A stretch of 64,000 nt of DNA from Neorhizobium populisoli. GTDB lineage: Bacteria; Pseudomonadota; Alphaproteobacteria; Rhizobiales; Rhizobiaceae. Where the stretch lies: NCBI RefSeq assembly GCF_019430945.1, contig NZ_JAHYCB010000003.1, positions 620,001 through 684,000 on the forward strand. The letters run 5' to 3'. Below the pieces are notes generated by a model, which was not told the DNA's origin, searched no databases, and was given only the letters and a program-made list of their open reading frames with translations. The translations under genes and the position numbers were made by a program. Positions 34,166-42,782 of the stretch are shown here, piece after piece (position 1 is the stretch's first letter; every line of letters starts with the position of its first letter).

Positions 34166-35205
34166 GCGGCACTTCCCAACGGCCAGAAACGCTCAGCCGG
34201 CGCATGCACCAGCACCTGCTCCCCATCCGCAAACCGTGTGCGCGGAAAGGTCTGCACGTTGACCGTCGCACCACCCGCAAGCTCCAGCCGGTAATCCACC
34301 AGACTGCCGGAATAATAGCTGGAAAGAACCTTGGCCGGCACGCCGGCAGCACCGGAATTGACCGGCAGAAGCTCGACGGCTTCCGGCCGCAGCGCCAGCA
34401 TCAGCTCCGTGCCATCGGCATGCCCACCGGTCACCGGCACATCGCCAAAAGCCGTGGAAACCATCCCGCCGCCGACCTTGCCGCGAACTATATTCACCTG
34501 CCCGACGAATTCGGCAACCTCCAGATTGGCCGGCCGCTCGTAGATATCGGACGGCGTGCCCATCTGCGCGATACGCCCGCCGAACATCACGACGACGCGG
34601 TCGGACATGGTCATGGCTTCCGCCTGATCATGCGTCACATAGACCGTCGTGATCCCGACGCGCCGCTGCAGGTCGCGAATGAAGACCCGCATCTCCTCAC
34701 GCAGCTTGGCATCCAGATTGGCGAGCGGCTCGTCGAGCAGCAGGATTTTCGGCTCGATGACCAATGCGCGGGCAAGCGCCACACGCTGCTGCTGACCGCC
34801 GGAAAGCTGGCGCGGATAACGCTCGGCGTAACCGGCGAGCTGCACCATATCCAGCACCTTGGCGATCTTCTCGCGGATTTGCGGCTTGGGGATTTTGCGC
34901 ATCTCCAGCCCGAAGGCGAGGTTCTGCTCCACTGTCATATGCGGAAACAGCGCATAGTTCTGGAAGACCATGCCGATATCGCGCTTTTCGACCGGCACAT
35001 GCACCACATCGCGCCCATCGAAGCGGATTGCACCCGCGGTCGCATCTTCGAACCCGGCGATCATTTTCAATGTCGTCGTCTTGCCGCAACCGGAAGGCCC
35101 AAGCAGCGAGATGAACTCGCCCTCGGCGATCTTCAGCGAGATGGCGTTGACCGCGGGACCCTGCCCGTAGTCCTTGGTCAGCTTTTCGATGCTAACCTCT
35201 GTCAT
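34162..35205 (-). CDS. ABC transporter ATP-binding protein (PotA type) with TOBE domain
   Basis: 347 residues. Walker A GPSGCGKTT, Q-loop VFQNYALFPHM, signature LSGGQQQRVALARAL, Walker B ILLLDEPLANLD and H-loop VTHDQAEA are all present. A C-terminal TOBE domain (about residues 285-347) follows. This is the PotA/FbpC-type ATPase of the importer whose binding protein gene lies 111 nt upstream. Substrate is set by the binding protein, not by this subunit. Confidence 0.92.
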   Translation of the reverse strand: MTEVSIEKLTKDYGQGPAVNAISLKIAEGEFISLLGPSGCGKTTTLKMIAGFEDATAGAIRFDGRDVVHVPVEKRDIGMVFQNYALFPHMTVEQNLAFGLEMRKIPKPQIREKIAKVLDMVQLAGYAERYPRQLSGGQQQRVALARALVIEPKILLLDEPLANLDAKLREEMRVFIRDLQRRVGITTVYVTHDQAEAMTMSDRVVVMFGGRIAQMGTPSDIYERPANLEVAEFVGQVNIVRGKVGGGMVSTAFGDVPVTGGHADGTELMLALRPEAVELLPVNSGAAGVPAKVLSSYYSGSLVDYRLELAGGATVNVQTFPRTRFADGEQVLVHAPAERFWPLGSAA

Positions 35206-35316
35206 GGAATTCCACTTTCAATTCGTGCCCAAAAAGCCGACCACAGCCCGTCGATTGGGACGACGAGCCATGACCGCAGCGGGGGAAAGACGTCTGGAGA
35301 AAATCAAGCGGAGTAA

Positions 35317-36354
35317 TCACTTGATGGTCTTCGCCCAGCGTTCGGCGAGTTCGCCCTGCTTTTCGTTGACGAAATTCCAGTCCCAGGTGAGGATCTTGTC
35401 CATATCGGCGCCGGAAATCGGCACGTCGGCCTTGAGATCGGCCGGGATCGCCACCTTGGAATTGGTCGGAGAGACGAAGAACTCCTTCGCCATCATCGTC
35501 TGGACTTCGGGCGACAGCAGGAAGTTGGCGTATTGATAGGCCAGTTCCTTTTCCGGCGCGTTGGCGAGGATGTTGATCGTCTGGTCGAACATGATCATCC
35601 CCTCTTCCGGAATGATGCAATCGACCGGCAGGCCCTGCTTCTTGAGGCGGGCGATCTCGCCGAAATCGAACGGCGCCACGACGATTTCGCCGGAAGCAAG
35701 ACCGGTCGAGAGGTTGAAGTCGACCTGAATCACCGAACCGAGCTTGGCAAGCGCCGCAAAGCCGGCATCGACATCATACTGGTCCTTGCCGAAGATCTTC
35801 GAGAACAGCAGCAATTCCATCTTGCCGGCGCTGTTAGCGAAATTATAGAGGCCGATCTTGCCCTTGAATTCCGGATTGCTCCAGAGATCCTTCCAGCTCT
35901 TCGGCGGCGTCTTCACGAGATCGGTACGGTAGCCGATGCCGATCGGAGAAACGGCACCGATCGCGCCCCAGCCATCCGTCTTCTTGGCGAGCGGATAAAG
36001 GTCCGCATAGTTCGGCAGCTTGGTGAGGTCGAGTTTTTCGAAGAAACCTTCCTTGCGCAGGCCGGAAGCGAAGACCTCATTGGTCATCACGATCGAATAG
36101 GGCGGCTTGGCGACGCCGGCAGCGCGCAGGTTGGCGCCGAAAACGCGACCGTTGCCGACATCGAGCGTCACCGCGGCACCGGATTGTTTGGTGAAGGCTG
36201 GCCCCACCGTCGAACGCCAATACTGTTCCCAAACCCCGCCGAGCGTCGGCACGACCAGCGTTTTCTGCTGCGCCCGCGCGGGAAGGCCCATCATACCGGC
36301 CGCAGCGAATGCACCCATTCCGGCGAGCGTCTGCCGCCTTGTCAAATCCATCAT
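35317..36354 (-). CDS. Periplasmic substrate-binding protein (PotD-like) with Tat-type signal
   Basis: 345 residues. The N-terminus MMDLTRRQTLAGMGAFAAAG has a twin Arg followed by a hydrophobic core and an ARA cleavage region, so Tat export is likely. The mature part is a family-13/PotD-like solute-binding protein (WEQYWRSTVGPAFTKQSG, IGIGYRTDLVKTPPKSWKDLW). The gene sits between the dioxygenase and the ATPase genes. Its leader AAAAGGGGAACTGCC-ATGA is identical over 19 nt to that of the crotonase gene at 39674. A nucleoside or modified base is a context-based guess for the ligand. Confidence 0.88.
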   Translation of the reverse strand: MMDLTRRQTLAGMGAFAAAGMMGLPARAQQKTLVVPTLGGVWEQYWRSTVGPAFTKQSGAAVTLDVGNGRVFGANLRAAGVAKPPYSIVMTNEVFASGLRKEGFFEKLDLTKLPNYADLYPLAKKTDGWGAIGAVSPIGIGYRTDLVKTPPKSWKDLWSNPEFKGKIGLYNFANSAGKMELLLFSKIFGKDQYDVDAGFAALAKLGSVIQVDFNLSTGLASGEIVVAPFDFGEIARLKKQGLPVDCIIPEEGMIMFDQTINILANAPEKELAYQYANFLLSPEVQTMMAKEFFVSPTNSKVAIPADLKADVPISGADMDKILTWDWNFVNEKQGELAERWAKTIK

Positions 36355-36439
36355 GGCAGTTCCCCTTTTTTCGATCCTTGATCGGTCGGGCTGGCGGTAT
36401 TCCGCTTCAGCCCTTGCGTTGTTTCAGATTAGTGCGTCC

Positions 36440-37414
36440 TCAGCCTTTCGAGAAAGCCTGTTTCGTCTTCAGGTCGATATACTCGCCATAGGTGATTGGC
36501 TCGTATTTTGCTCCGTCTTTTACGAACGGGGCCAGGCATTCGATCACCGTCTCCTTCGACGGATTGAGGAAAAACGGGATCGACTGACGGCGCGCCGTAC
36601 CCTTGAACCCACTCGGCGGATTGGCGACGCGATGCGGGGTCGAAACCCATTCGTCATTCGTCCAGCGCATGAAGGCATCGGCAATGTTGATCACGTAGGC
36701 GCCATCAATAGATGGCGCATCCAGCCACTCACCTTCGCGGTTGCGAACCTGCAGGCCGCCAGCGGAAGCTTCGGAGCGCAGAATGGTCATGAAGCCGTAG
36801 TCGGTATGCACCCCGGCGCGCATCTGGCCCGGCAGCGGTGCTTCGCTCTGTTCCGGATAATTGATCACCCGCAGCGCCGACCCGTGATTTTCGAAGGACG
36901 GTTCGAAATAATCCTGGTCGAGCCCGATCGCCTGGCAGAAGATGCGGCGCATGTGCTTCGACAGCGTTTCCATTTCCTTGAAATAGTCGCGAAACGCCTG
37001 CTCCAGCCCGGCCGGTACACTCGGCCAGGCATCGCCCGGCAGGTTCTGCCCGAAATTCAGGCTTTCCTTGTAGTCGCCCGGCGTCTTGATGCCGAGCGTC
37101 GCAGCGAGCGCCTCTTCGGCGATCGGCGAGAAGGCGACGCCGCCGTTCACGCCAGTTCCGCGGCCGATCGTCTTCTTCCAGTCCTGTGGTTCGTCGAAGA
37201 AAGCGCGGGCCAGATTGTAGAGCCGGGACGTGATCTCCGGCGAAACGCCGTGGCCGGTGACGAGGAAGAAACCGGTATCGCGGCAGGCGGTCTCGATGGC
37301 TTTCACCACAGCAGCAGCGCCGGCTTCTTGTCTGATGAAGGGACCGACATCGATGACCGGAATGCCGGGAACGGCGGCTCCGGATGATACGGGGTTGGCA
37401 CTCGAATTCGACAT
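36440..37414 (-). CDS. Isopenicillin-N-synthase-like 2-oxoglutarate/Fe(II) dioxygenase
   Basis: 324 residues. The N-terminal DIOX_N segment has IPVIDVGPFI and TGFFLVTGHGV. The catalytic jelly-roll has the iron facial triad H203, D205 (GVHTDYG) and H261 (STPHRV), plus R276xS278 (RRQSIPFF), which binds the 2-oxoglutarate carboxylate. The oxygenase is the first gene of the unit that also encodes a PotABCD-type importer, and it faces psuK/psuG across a palindromic gap. IPNS-like enzymes include pyrimidine and nucleoside hydroxylases of fungi, so I infer oxidation of an imported modified base or nucleoside. GGAGGTGTGCG precedes the ATG. Confidence 0.88.
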   Translation of the reverse strand: MSNSSANPVSSGAAVPGIPVIDVGPFIRQEAGAAAVVKAIETACRDTGFFLVTGHGVSPEITSRLYNLARAFFDEPQDWKKTIGRGTGVNGGVAFSPIAEEALAATLGIKTPGDYKESLNFGQNLPGDAWPSVPAGLEQAFRDYFKEMETLSKHMRRIFCQAIGLDQDYFEPSFENHGSALRVINYPEQSEAPLPGQMRAGVHTDYGFMTILRSEASAGGLQVRNREGEWLDAPSIDGAYVINIADAFMRWTNDEWVSTPHRVANPPSGFKGTARRQSIPFFLNPSKETVIECLAPFVKDGAKYEPITYGEYIDLKTKQAFSKG

Positions 37415-37432
37415 CGCACACCTCCATCACGT

Positions 37433-37479
37433 CATCTGACAAACAGATGTTGACAAAAACATCTGTTGTTGTCCATATC
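37433..37479. promoter_or_regulatory. Overlapping inverted repeats and psuK promoter in the divergent gap
   Basis: Three alternating CATCTG/CAGATG half-sites lie at 37433-37438, 37444-37449 and 37460-37465. The second and third extend to a perfect 10-bp inverted repeat (AACAGATGTT 37442-37451, AACATCTGTT 37458-37467) with a 6-nt spacer. Inside it lies TTGACA (37450-37455), an ideal -35 box, with CATATC (37474-37479) as the -10 at an 18-nt spacing, reading toward psuK. A protein on this dyad would block the psuK promoter and could also act on the dioxygenase gene 19 nt beyond. Confidence 0.65.
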
Positions 37480-37528
37480 AAAAATAACGAAAGTTTTAAG
37501 GCGTGCTTTGCCGGAAAGACAACTCAAG

Positions 37529-38638
37529 ATGGATGACCTCGCCCCCCAGGAAGCTGCGGTCCTGGCGATCATCAGGGACAACCCGTTCGCCGGCCAACAG
37601 GAAATCGCCAGCCAGCTGGGTCTGGCGCGCTCTACGGTTGCAGCGCATATCGTCCAGCTCATGCAGAAGGGTTATATCCTCGGCCGCGGCTACCTGATGC
37701 CGGCGGAAACCCGGGCCGTCTGCATCGGCGGCGCGGTGCTGGACCGGAAATATCGCGCCAAGGCGGATCTGGTTTTCGAAACCTCCAATCCGGTTGATGG
37801 CATCCGCTCCATGGGCGGCGTTGCCCGCAACGTGGCGGAAAACCTCGCCCTTCTCGGCACCACGACGAGCTTCGTCTCGATCGTCGGGGATGACGAAGGC
37901 GGACACGCGCTGCTCAAATATATGCGCGACCGCGGCATCGATATCAGCCAGATGGTCACCACGACCGAGCGCCCGACGGCGGAATACGCGGCGATCCTCG
38001 ACACCAAGGGCGACCTCGTGCTCGGCATTGCCGACATGGGCATTTTCGACCTGCTTCTGCCCACCCATTTCGAGCGCATCTGGCCACATCTCGCCGCCGC
38101 CAGCTGGGTTTTCTGCGATACCAACGTGCCGGCAGAGACGCTGGCCGCCCTGATCGCCAAGCGCCAGGGAGCGCGTTTCAAGCTGGCCATAGACGCCGTC
38201 TCGACGCCCAAGGCCGCCCGCCTGCCAAAAGACCTTTCCGGCATCGATCTTCTGTTCATGAATATCGACGAGGCGAATGCCGTCCTGCATCGCAAGGCGC
38301 ATGAGACGATCGACGACGCCAAGGAAGCGGCCCTTGCCCTGCAGGCCGCCGGCGCTCGCGAGGCCGTCGTCACCATGGGTCCGCGCGGTATCGCCGTAGC
38401 CGGCATCGAAGGTGTGCGCACTTTCAACGCCGTGCGCGCCACGCCGGTCGATATCACCGGCGCAGGCGACGCGATGATCGCCGGCACGCTGCACCGCATC
38501 CTGAATGGCGAAGACATTTACACCGCCGCCCGCACCGGCGCGCTGCTCGGCACGCTGACGATCGAAAGCACGGCCAGCGTCCATACCGAACTTTCCGAAC
38601 GCTTCCTGGAAGCCAATATGCACCGTCTCGCCGGATAA
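37529..38638 (+). CDS. psuK: Pseudouridine kinase with N-terminal winged helix (HTH-PfkB)
   Basis: 369 residues from ATG 37529. Residues about 8-58 are a winged helix-turn-helix (AGQQEIASQLGLARSTVAAHI, then GYILGRGYL), as seen in the YeiI/PsuK branch that couples DNA binding with kinase activity. The rest is a PfkB ribokinase fold with MGGVARNVAENLALLG near the start and the ATP/anion-hole signature DITGAGDAMIAGTLHRI near the end. PsuK phosphorylates pseudouridine to the 5'-phosphate, which PsuG (next gene, 50 nt away) cleaves. The HTH probably binds the inverted repeat at 37442-37467, making it an autoregulator. Confidence 0.82.
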   Translation: MDDLAPQEAAVLAIIRDNPFAGQQEIASQLGLARSTVAAHIVQLMQKGYILGRGYLMPAETRAVCIGGAVLDRKYRAKADLVFETSNPVDGIRSMGGVARNVAENLALLGTTTSFVSIVGDDEGGHALLKYMRDRGIDISQMVTTTERPTAEYAAILDTKGDLVLGIADMGIFDLLLPTHFERIWPHLAAASWVFCDTNVPAETLAALIAKRQGARFKLAIDAVSTPKAARLPKDLSGIDLLFMNIDEANAVLHRKAHETIDDAKEAALALQAAGAREAVVTMGPRGIAVAGIEGVRTFNAVRATPVDITGAGDAMIAGTLHRILNGEDIYTAARTGALLGTLTIESTASVHTELSERFLEANMHRLAG

Positions 38639-38688
38639 GCGCCCGGGCCAGAAAAATGCTTCCAAAATAACACTTGAGGAATACCCCG

Positions 38689-39618
38689 ATGACCCTTTTG
38701 AAACCCAAGCTCAGCCGCGAAGTCGCCGATGCCATCGCCGCCGACGGCCCGGTCGTGGCGCTGGAATCGACAATCATCACCCACGGCATGCCCTACCCGG
38801 CCAATCTCGAAACCGCGCTTGGCGTCGAAGCCGTGATCCGCGAAAACGGCGCGATCCCGGCAACCATCGCCGTCATCGACGGTGAACTCCGCGTCGGCCT
38901 CGAACGCCATGAACTGGACGCTCTCGCCCAGGCCAAGGGCGTGGTAAAGGCTTCCGGCCGCGACCTCGCTGTCGCCATGGTCAAGAAACAGTCGGCCGGC
39001 ACCACCGTGTCCGCCACCATGCTGCTTGCCGATCTCGCCGGCATCGAGATTTTCGCCACCGGCGGCGTCGGCGGCGTGCATCGCGGCGCCGAACAGACCT
39101 TCGACATTTCTGCCGACCTGACCGAACTCGGCCGCACCAGAACAACCGTCGTCTGCGCCGGTGTGAAGTCGATCCTCGACATCGCCAAGACGCTCGAATT
39201 CCTCGAAACCCAGCGCGTGCCCGTCATCGCTTACGGCACCGAGGATTTCCCGGCCTTCTTCACCCGTAAAAGCGGTTACAAGGCCGACCATCGGCTCGAC
39301 ACGCCGGAAGAGATCGCAGAGGCCATGTTCCTGCACCACAAGCTCGGCACCGACACCGGCCTGATGATCGCCAATCCGATCCCGGAAGCGGCCGCCCTCA
39401 CCCCGGAATTCATCGACGGCACCATCAACGATGCCGTGCGCGAAGCCGACGAAAAGGGCATCGGCCGCAAGGAGCTGACGCCCTTCCTGCTCGCCCGCAT
39501 CAACGAGCTTTCCAAGGGCGAAAGCCTGAAGGCCAATATCGAACTGGTAAAGAACAATGCCCGGCTGGCCGCCAAAATGGCCGTCGCTTATGCGGAGCTG
39601 AAGAAGTCCGGCAAATAG
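38689..39618 (+). CDS. psuG: Pseudouridine-5'-phosphate glycosidase
   Basis: 309 residues, the usual family length. Conserved blocks: VVALESTIITHGMPYP with the essential Glu (E26), SAGTTVSATMLLADLAGI, ATGGVGGVHRGAE, and VVCAGVKSILDIAKTLE with the Schiff-base Lys. PsuG reversibly splits the C-C glycosidic bond of pseudouridine 5'-phosphate into uracil and ribose 5-phosphate, in the cytoplasm. ATG 38689 follows TTGAGGAATACCCCG. Directly behind psuK, it completes the known two-enzyme pseudouridine catabolic pathway. Both genes continue into a crotonase and an acyl-CoA synthetase. Confidence 0.93.
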   Translation: MTLLKPKLSREVADAIAADGPVVALESTIITHGMPYPANLETALGVEAVIRENGAIPATIAVIDGELRVGLERHELDALAQAKGVVKASGRDLAVAMVKKQSAGTTVSATMLLADLAGIEIFATGGVGGVHRGAEQTFDISADLTELGRTRTTVVCAGVKSILDIAKTLEFLETQRVPVIAYGTEDFPAFFTRKSGYKADHRLDTPEEIAEAMFLHHKLGTDTGLMIANPIPEAAALTPEFIDGTINDAVREADEKGIGRKELTPFLLARINELSKGESLKANIELVKNNARLAAKMAVAYAELKKSGK

Positions 39619-39673
39619 GCCGGACGATCAGTTCCGAAATCAGGGCAAGTCATTCAATAAAAGGGGAACTGCC

Positions 39674-40483
39674 ATGACGTACGAAACGATCCTTTACGAG
39701 AAGGACAAGACTGACAAGTTCGCGACGATCACCATCAATCGCCCCGAAAAGATGAACGCGATGAACAAGACGGTGATCCGCGAGATCGACGCGGCGCTGA
39801 AAAGCGCCGTGGAGGATCCGGATGTCAACGCGCTGGTCATCACCGGCGCCGGCCGCGCCTTTTCCTCCGGTTATGACCTGCAGGGCGGCGATTTCGATGT
39901 CGATATCGATTTCTGGCGCGAGGATATGACCGAAAATGCCGAGGCGCTGCTCAACATCTGGCGCGCCCCGATCCCGGTCATTGCGTCAGTCAACGGTTAC
40001 GCTCTGGCCGGGGCTCTCGAATTGATGATGTCCTGCGACCTCGCCATCGCCGCCGATAACGCCAAGTTCGGTGAGCCGGAAGTACGCCACAATTCCGGCC
40101 CGCCGGCACTGATGATGCCCTGGCTGCTCGCCACCCGCGACGTGCGCTGGCTGATGTTCACCGGCGACATGGTGGATGCCGACGAGGCGTTGCGCATGCA
40201 CCTGATCAACAAGGTCGTTCCTGCCGATCAGCTGAAGGAAAAGACCGAGAACCTGGCCCGCAAGCTCGCCCGCATGCCGCTGCCGGCACTGAAATACACC
40301 AAGGCCTCGATCAACAACCAACAGATGGTCGCCGGGCTGATGCCGTCCTTCCAGTACAATATCGAGGCGATCGCCGCCCTTCACGTGACCAAGCAGGGCC
40401 GCGACTGGATGGCCAACCTCGCAAAGATGTCGCTGAAGGAATACCTCGCCTTCCGCGACAACCCCTTCAAGGGTCTCGACTAA
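39674..40483 (+). CDS. Enoyl-CoA hydratase/isomerase (crotonase) family protein
   Basis: 269 residues. Crotonase signatures: TINRPEKMNAMN, GAGRAFSSGYDLQGGD (oxyanion loop 1), and SVNGYALAGALELMMSCDLAIAADNAKFGEPEV (split description), where both Glu positions of the catalytic pair are kept. The usual GGG oxyanion is AGA here, so activity may differ from true hydratases. It sits 55 nt after psuG and 10 nt before an NDP-forming acyl-CoA synthetase, so the four genes look like one operon. The same 19-nt leader precedes the binding-protein gene across the divergon. Substrate unknown. Confidence 0.87.
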   Translation: MTYETILYEKDKTDKFATITINRPEKMNAMNKTVIREIDAALKSAVEDPDVNALVITGAGRAFSSGYDLQGGDFDVDIDFWREDMTENAEALLNIWRAPIPVIASVNGYALAGALELMMSCDLAIAADNAKFGEPEVRHNSGPPALMMPWLLATRDVRWLMFTGDMVDADEALRMHLINKVVPADQLKEKTENLARKLARMPLPALKYTKASINNQQMVAGLMPSFQYNIEAIAALHVTKQGRDWMANLAKMSLKEYLAFRDNPFKGLD

Positions 40484-40493
40484 GGAAGCACCA

Positions 40494-42602
40494 ATGCCCG
40501 CAAACACGATCCATTCGATGCGGGCTTTGATGGCACCGCAATCCGTCGCGGTCGTCGGCGCCACCGAGCGCGCCGACGCCTCCTCCAGCTACGTGATGAA
40601 AAACCTGATGCGCTTTGGTTATCAGGGAAAGATCATCCCGGTTCATCCGAAGGCTGAAAATGTCTTCGGCTACCAGGCCGCCCCCTCCCTTTCCGCCCTC
40701 GACACGCCTCCCGACGTCGCCGTCATCGGCATCGCCGCCGATAAGGTCATCTCAGCGCTTGAAGAAGCCGGCAGCATCGGCGTCAAAGCCGCCGTCGTGC
40801 TCGCTTCCGGTTTCGCCGAACTGGACGAAGCCGGCCGCGAACGCCAAAGCCAATTGATCGAAATCGCCGACCGCTACGGCATGGCGATCTGCGGCCCGAA
40901 CTGCCTTGGCCTCTTCAACCTAGGCTCGGGCGCCGCGCTCTATTCCTCAAGCCTGTCGACCAATCTGGAAAAAGGCCGCTTCGCGATCCTTTCCCATTCC
41001 GGCGCCAGCGCTATCGCGCTCGGCAATACCGGCCGCTTCGGGCTGAGCCATATCGTCTCTTCCGGCAACAGCGCCGCAACCGATATTCCCGACTATCTGG
41101 AATTCCTGGCGACCGATGAAGCCACCAGCGCCGTCGGCATCGTACTCGAAGCCATTCGCGAACCGGAAAAACTGGCTGCCGCGATGGAAAAGATGCACGC
41201 CGCCGGCAAACCGGTCATCGCTCTGCGCGCCGGCCGCTCCGCCCGCGGCGCACAGGCGACTGCAGCCCATACCGGCTCGCTCGCCGGCAGCAACGAGGCC
41301 TATCGCTCCTTCTTCAAGCGGGTCGGCATTATCGAAGTGCCGGACATGGACGGTTTCATGGAAACGGCAACACTCTGCCTGAACCTGAAGCAGCGCCCCA
41401 TCAAACCCGGCGTTGCCATCGTCGGCGTCTCCGGTGGCGGTGTGGCGCATGTCTCCGATATTGCCGATGAAACCGGCCTGTCGCTGCCCGACCTGCAGCC
41501 GGAAACCATGGCCAAGATCAAAACCCTGCTGCCGCCCTTCGCGACACCTCAGAACCCGCTCGACACAACGGGCGTTGTCTTCGCCAATGGCGATATCTAC
41601 CGCGACGTGCTGCATGCCCTCGCCGACGACCGGTCGATCGGCCTGATCGTCGCCGCGCAGGACGCGCCCGCCGGCCTCGACGACCTCTGCGCCTCCGAAT
41701 ATCTCGGCATCGCAGAGGCAATTTCCACCTATGCCGAGACCGGCAAAGCCCCCGTCGTTTTCATGAGCAACCTCTCCTCCGGCCATCATTCCGACGTCGA
41801 GGCAAAACTGCCGAACGTGCCGGTTCTGCGAGGAACGAGAAGCACGCTGACCGCGATTGCCAGCCTGATCGCTCAGGATCGAACCGTCTCATGGCCCGGC
41901 AGAACCGCTCCGGAAACGAAATCCCTGCCCGCCGATGCCCTCACCGAGCGCGAAGCCAAGACCCTGCTTGCCGCCGAAGGCTTGCCCGTTCCGAAGGAAG
42001 AGCTCGTCACCACGGCCAATGCCGCCGCCGAAGCCGCAACCCGGCTCGGCTTCCCAGTGGTGATGAAGATCGAATCTCCGGATATCCTTCACAAGACCGA
42101 AGCCGGTGGTGTGAAGCTCGGTATCTCTTCCGAAGCCGAGGCCCGCACCGCCTTCGAGACGATCATGGCGAGCGCCCATGAATACGCCCCGGGTGCCGAT
42201 CTGCGCGGCGTCTCCGTGCAGGAAATGATCTCGGACGGCGTCGAAGCCTTGGTCGGCCTCGTCCGCCACGACCCCTTCGGTTTTGGCCTCGTGGTCGGCA
42301 TCGGTGGGGTGATGGTGGAACTGGTCAAGGACAGTGCGTTCGACCTGCTGCCCATCGACCTCGCCCGCGCCGACGCAATGATCGGCGAGACAAAACTGGC
42401 CGCGCTGCTGGAAGGCTATCGCGGTGCACCAAAAGCCGATCGCAAGGCGCTGGCCGAATTGCTGGTTAAGCTCTCGGATCTTGCGGCGAAGTACGGCGAC
42501 GATATCGAGGCGATCGATCTTAATCCGGTCGCGGTATTGCCGGAAGATAAGAGCGTGCGGGTGCTGGATGCGCTGATCATTCCAAGAAATACTCAGCAAT
42601 AG
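40494..42602 (+). CDS. NDP-forming acetate/acyl-CoA ligase, fused alpha-beta type
   Basis: 702 residues. The N-terminal CoA-binding Rossmann domain starts SVAVVGATERAD and is followed by the succinyl-CoA-ligase-like flavodoxin domains (GPNCLGLFN, SHSGASAIALGN, SSGNSAATDIPDYL, TAAHTGSLAG). The C-terminal ATP-grasp domain has GFPVVMKIESPDILHKTEAGG and VDLNPV-type EAIDLNPVAVLP. It makes or consumes acyl-CoA with ADP formation. In operon with the crotonase it suggests activation and beta-oxidation of a small carboxylic acid, perhaps a product of base or nucleoside degradation; that link is speculative. Confidence 0.9.
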   Translation: MPANTIHSMRALMAPQSVAVVGATERADASSSYVMKNLMRFGYQGKIIPVHPKAENVFGYQAAPSLSALDTPPDVAVIGIAADKVISALEEAGSIGVKAAVVLASGFAELDEAGRERQSQLIEIADRYGMAICGPNCLGLFNLGSGAALYSSSLSTNLEKGRFAILSHSGASAIALGNTGRFGLSHIVSSGNSAATDIPDYLEFLATDEATSAVGIVLEAIREPEKLAAAMEKMHAAGKPVIALRAGRSARGAQATAAHTGSLAGSNEAYRSFFKRVGIIEVPDMDGFMETATLCLNLKQRPIKPGVAIVGVSGGGVAHVSDIADETGLSLPDLQPETMAKIKTLLPPFATPQNPLDTTGVVFANGDIYRDVLHALADDRSIGLIVAAQDAPAGLDDLCASEYLGIAEAISTYAETGKAPVVFMSNLSSGHHSDVEAKLPNVPVLRGTRSTLTAIASLIAQDRTVSWPGRTAPETKSLPADALTEREAKTLLAAEGLPVPKEELVTTANAAAEAATRLGFPVVMKIESPDILHKTEAGGVKLGISSEAEARTAFETIMASAHEYAPGADLRGVSVQEMISDGVEALVGLVRHDPFGFGLVVGIGGVMVELVKDSAFDLLPIDLARADAMIGETKLAALLEGYRGAPKADRKALAELLVKLSDLAAKYGDDIEAIDLNPVAVLPEDKSVRVLDALIIPRNTQQ

Positions 42603-42644
42603 AGCCGACGTCATTGTTGGAGGGAGACGCTCGTCCCATTCTCC

Positions 42645-42758
42645 GTCATTCCTTTGCTTGTCATAGGAATCCAGCCGACGCGCGTCTGCCCGGCGAAAGA
42701 CTCTTTTCAGCTCAAAGACTTGAGCGGGCTGGATCTCTGTGACAAGCACAGAGATGAC
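42645..42758. repeat. MITE-like inverted-repeat element (about 114 nt)
   Basis: The 180-nt gap between the ligase and nucleoside hydrolase genes holds no gene. It contains an element with 32-nt near-perfect terminal inverted repeats. The left end reads GTCATTCCTTTGCTTGTCAT and the right end, in reverse complement, GTCATCTCTGTGCTTGTCAC, both continuing to AGGAATCCAGCC or AGAGATCCAGCC. The inside is a short, GC-rich linker. The structure is that of the small palindromic intergenic elements spread in Rhizobiaceae. It can form one long hairpin and may end both convergent transcripts. Confidence 0.75.
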
Positions 42759-42782
42759 GCAGAGAAAAGGCTTGGCGAAGCA

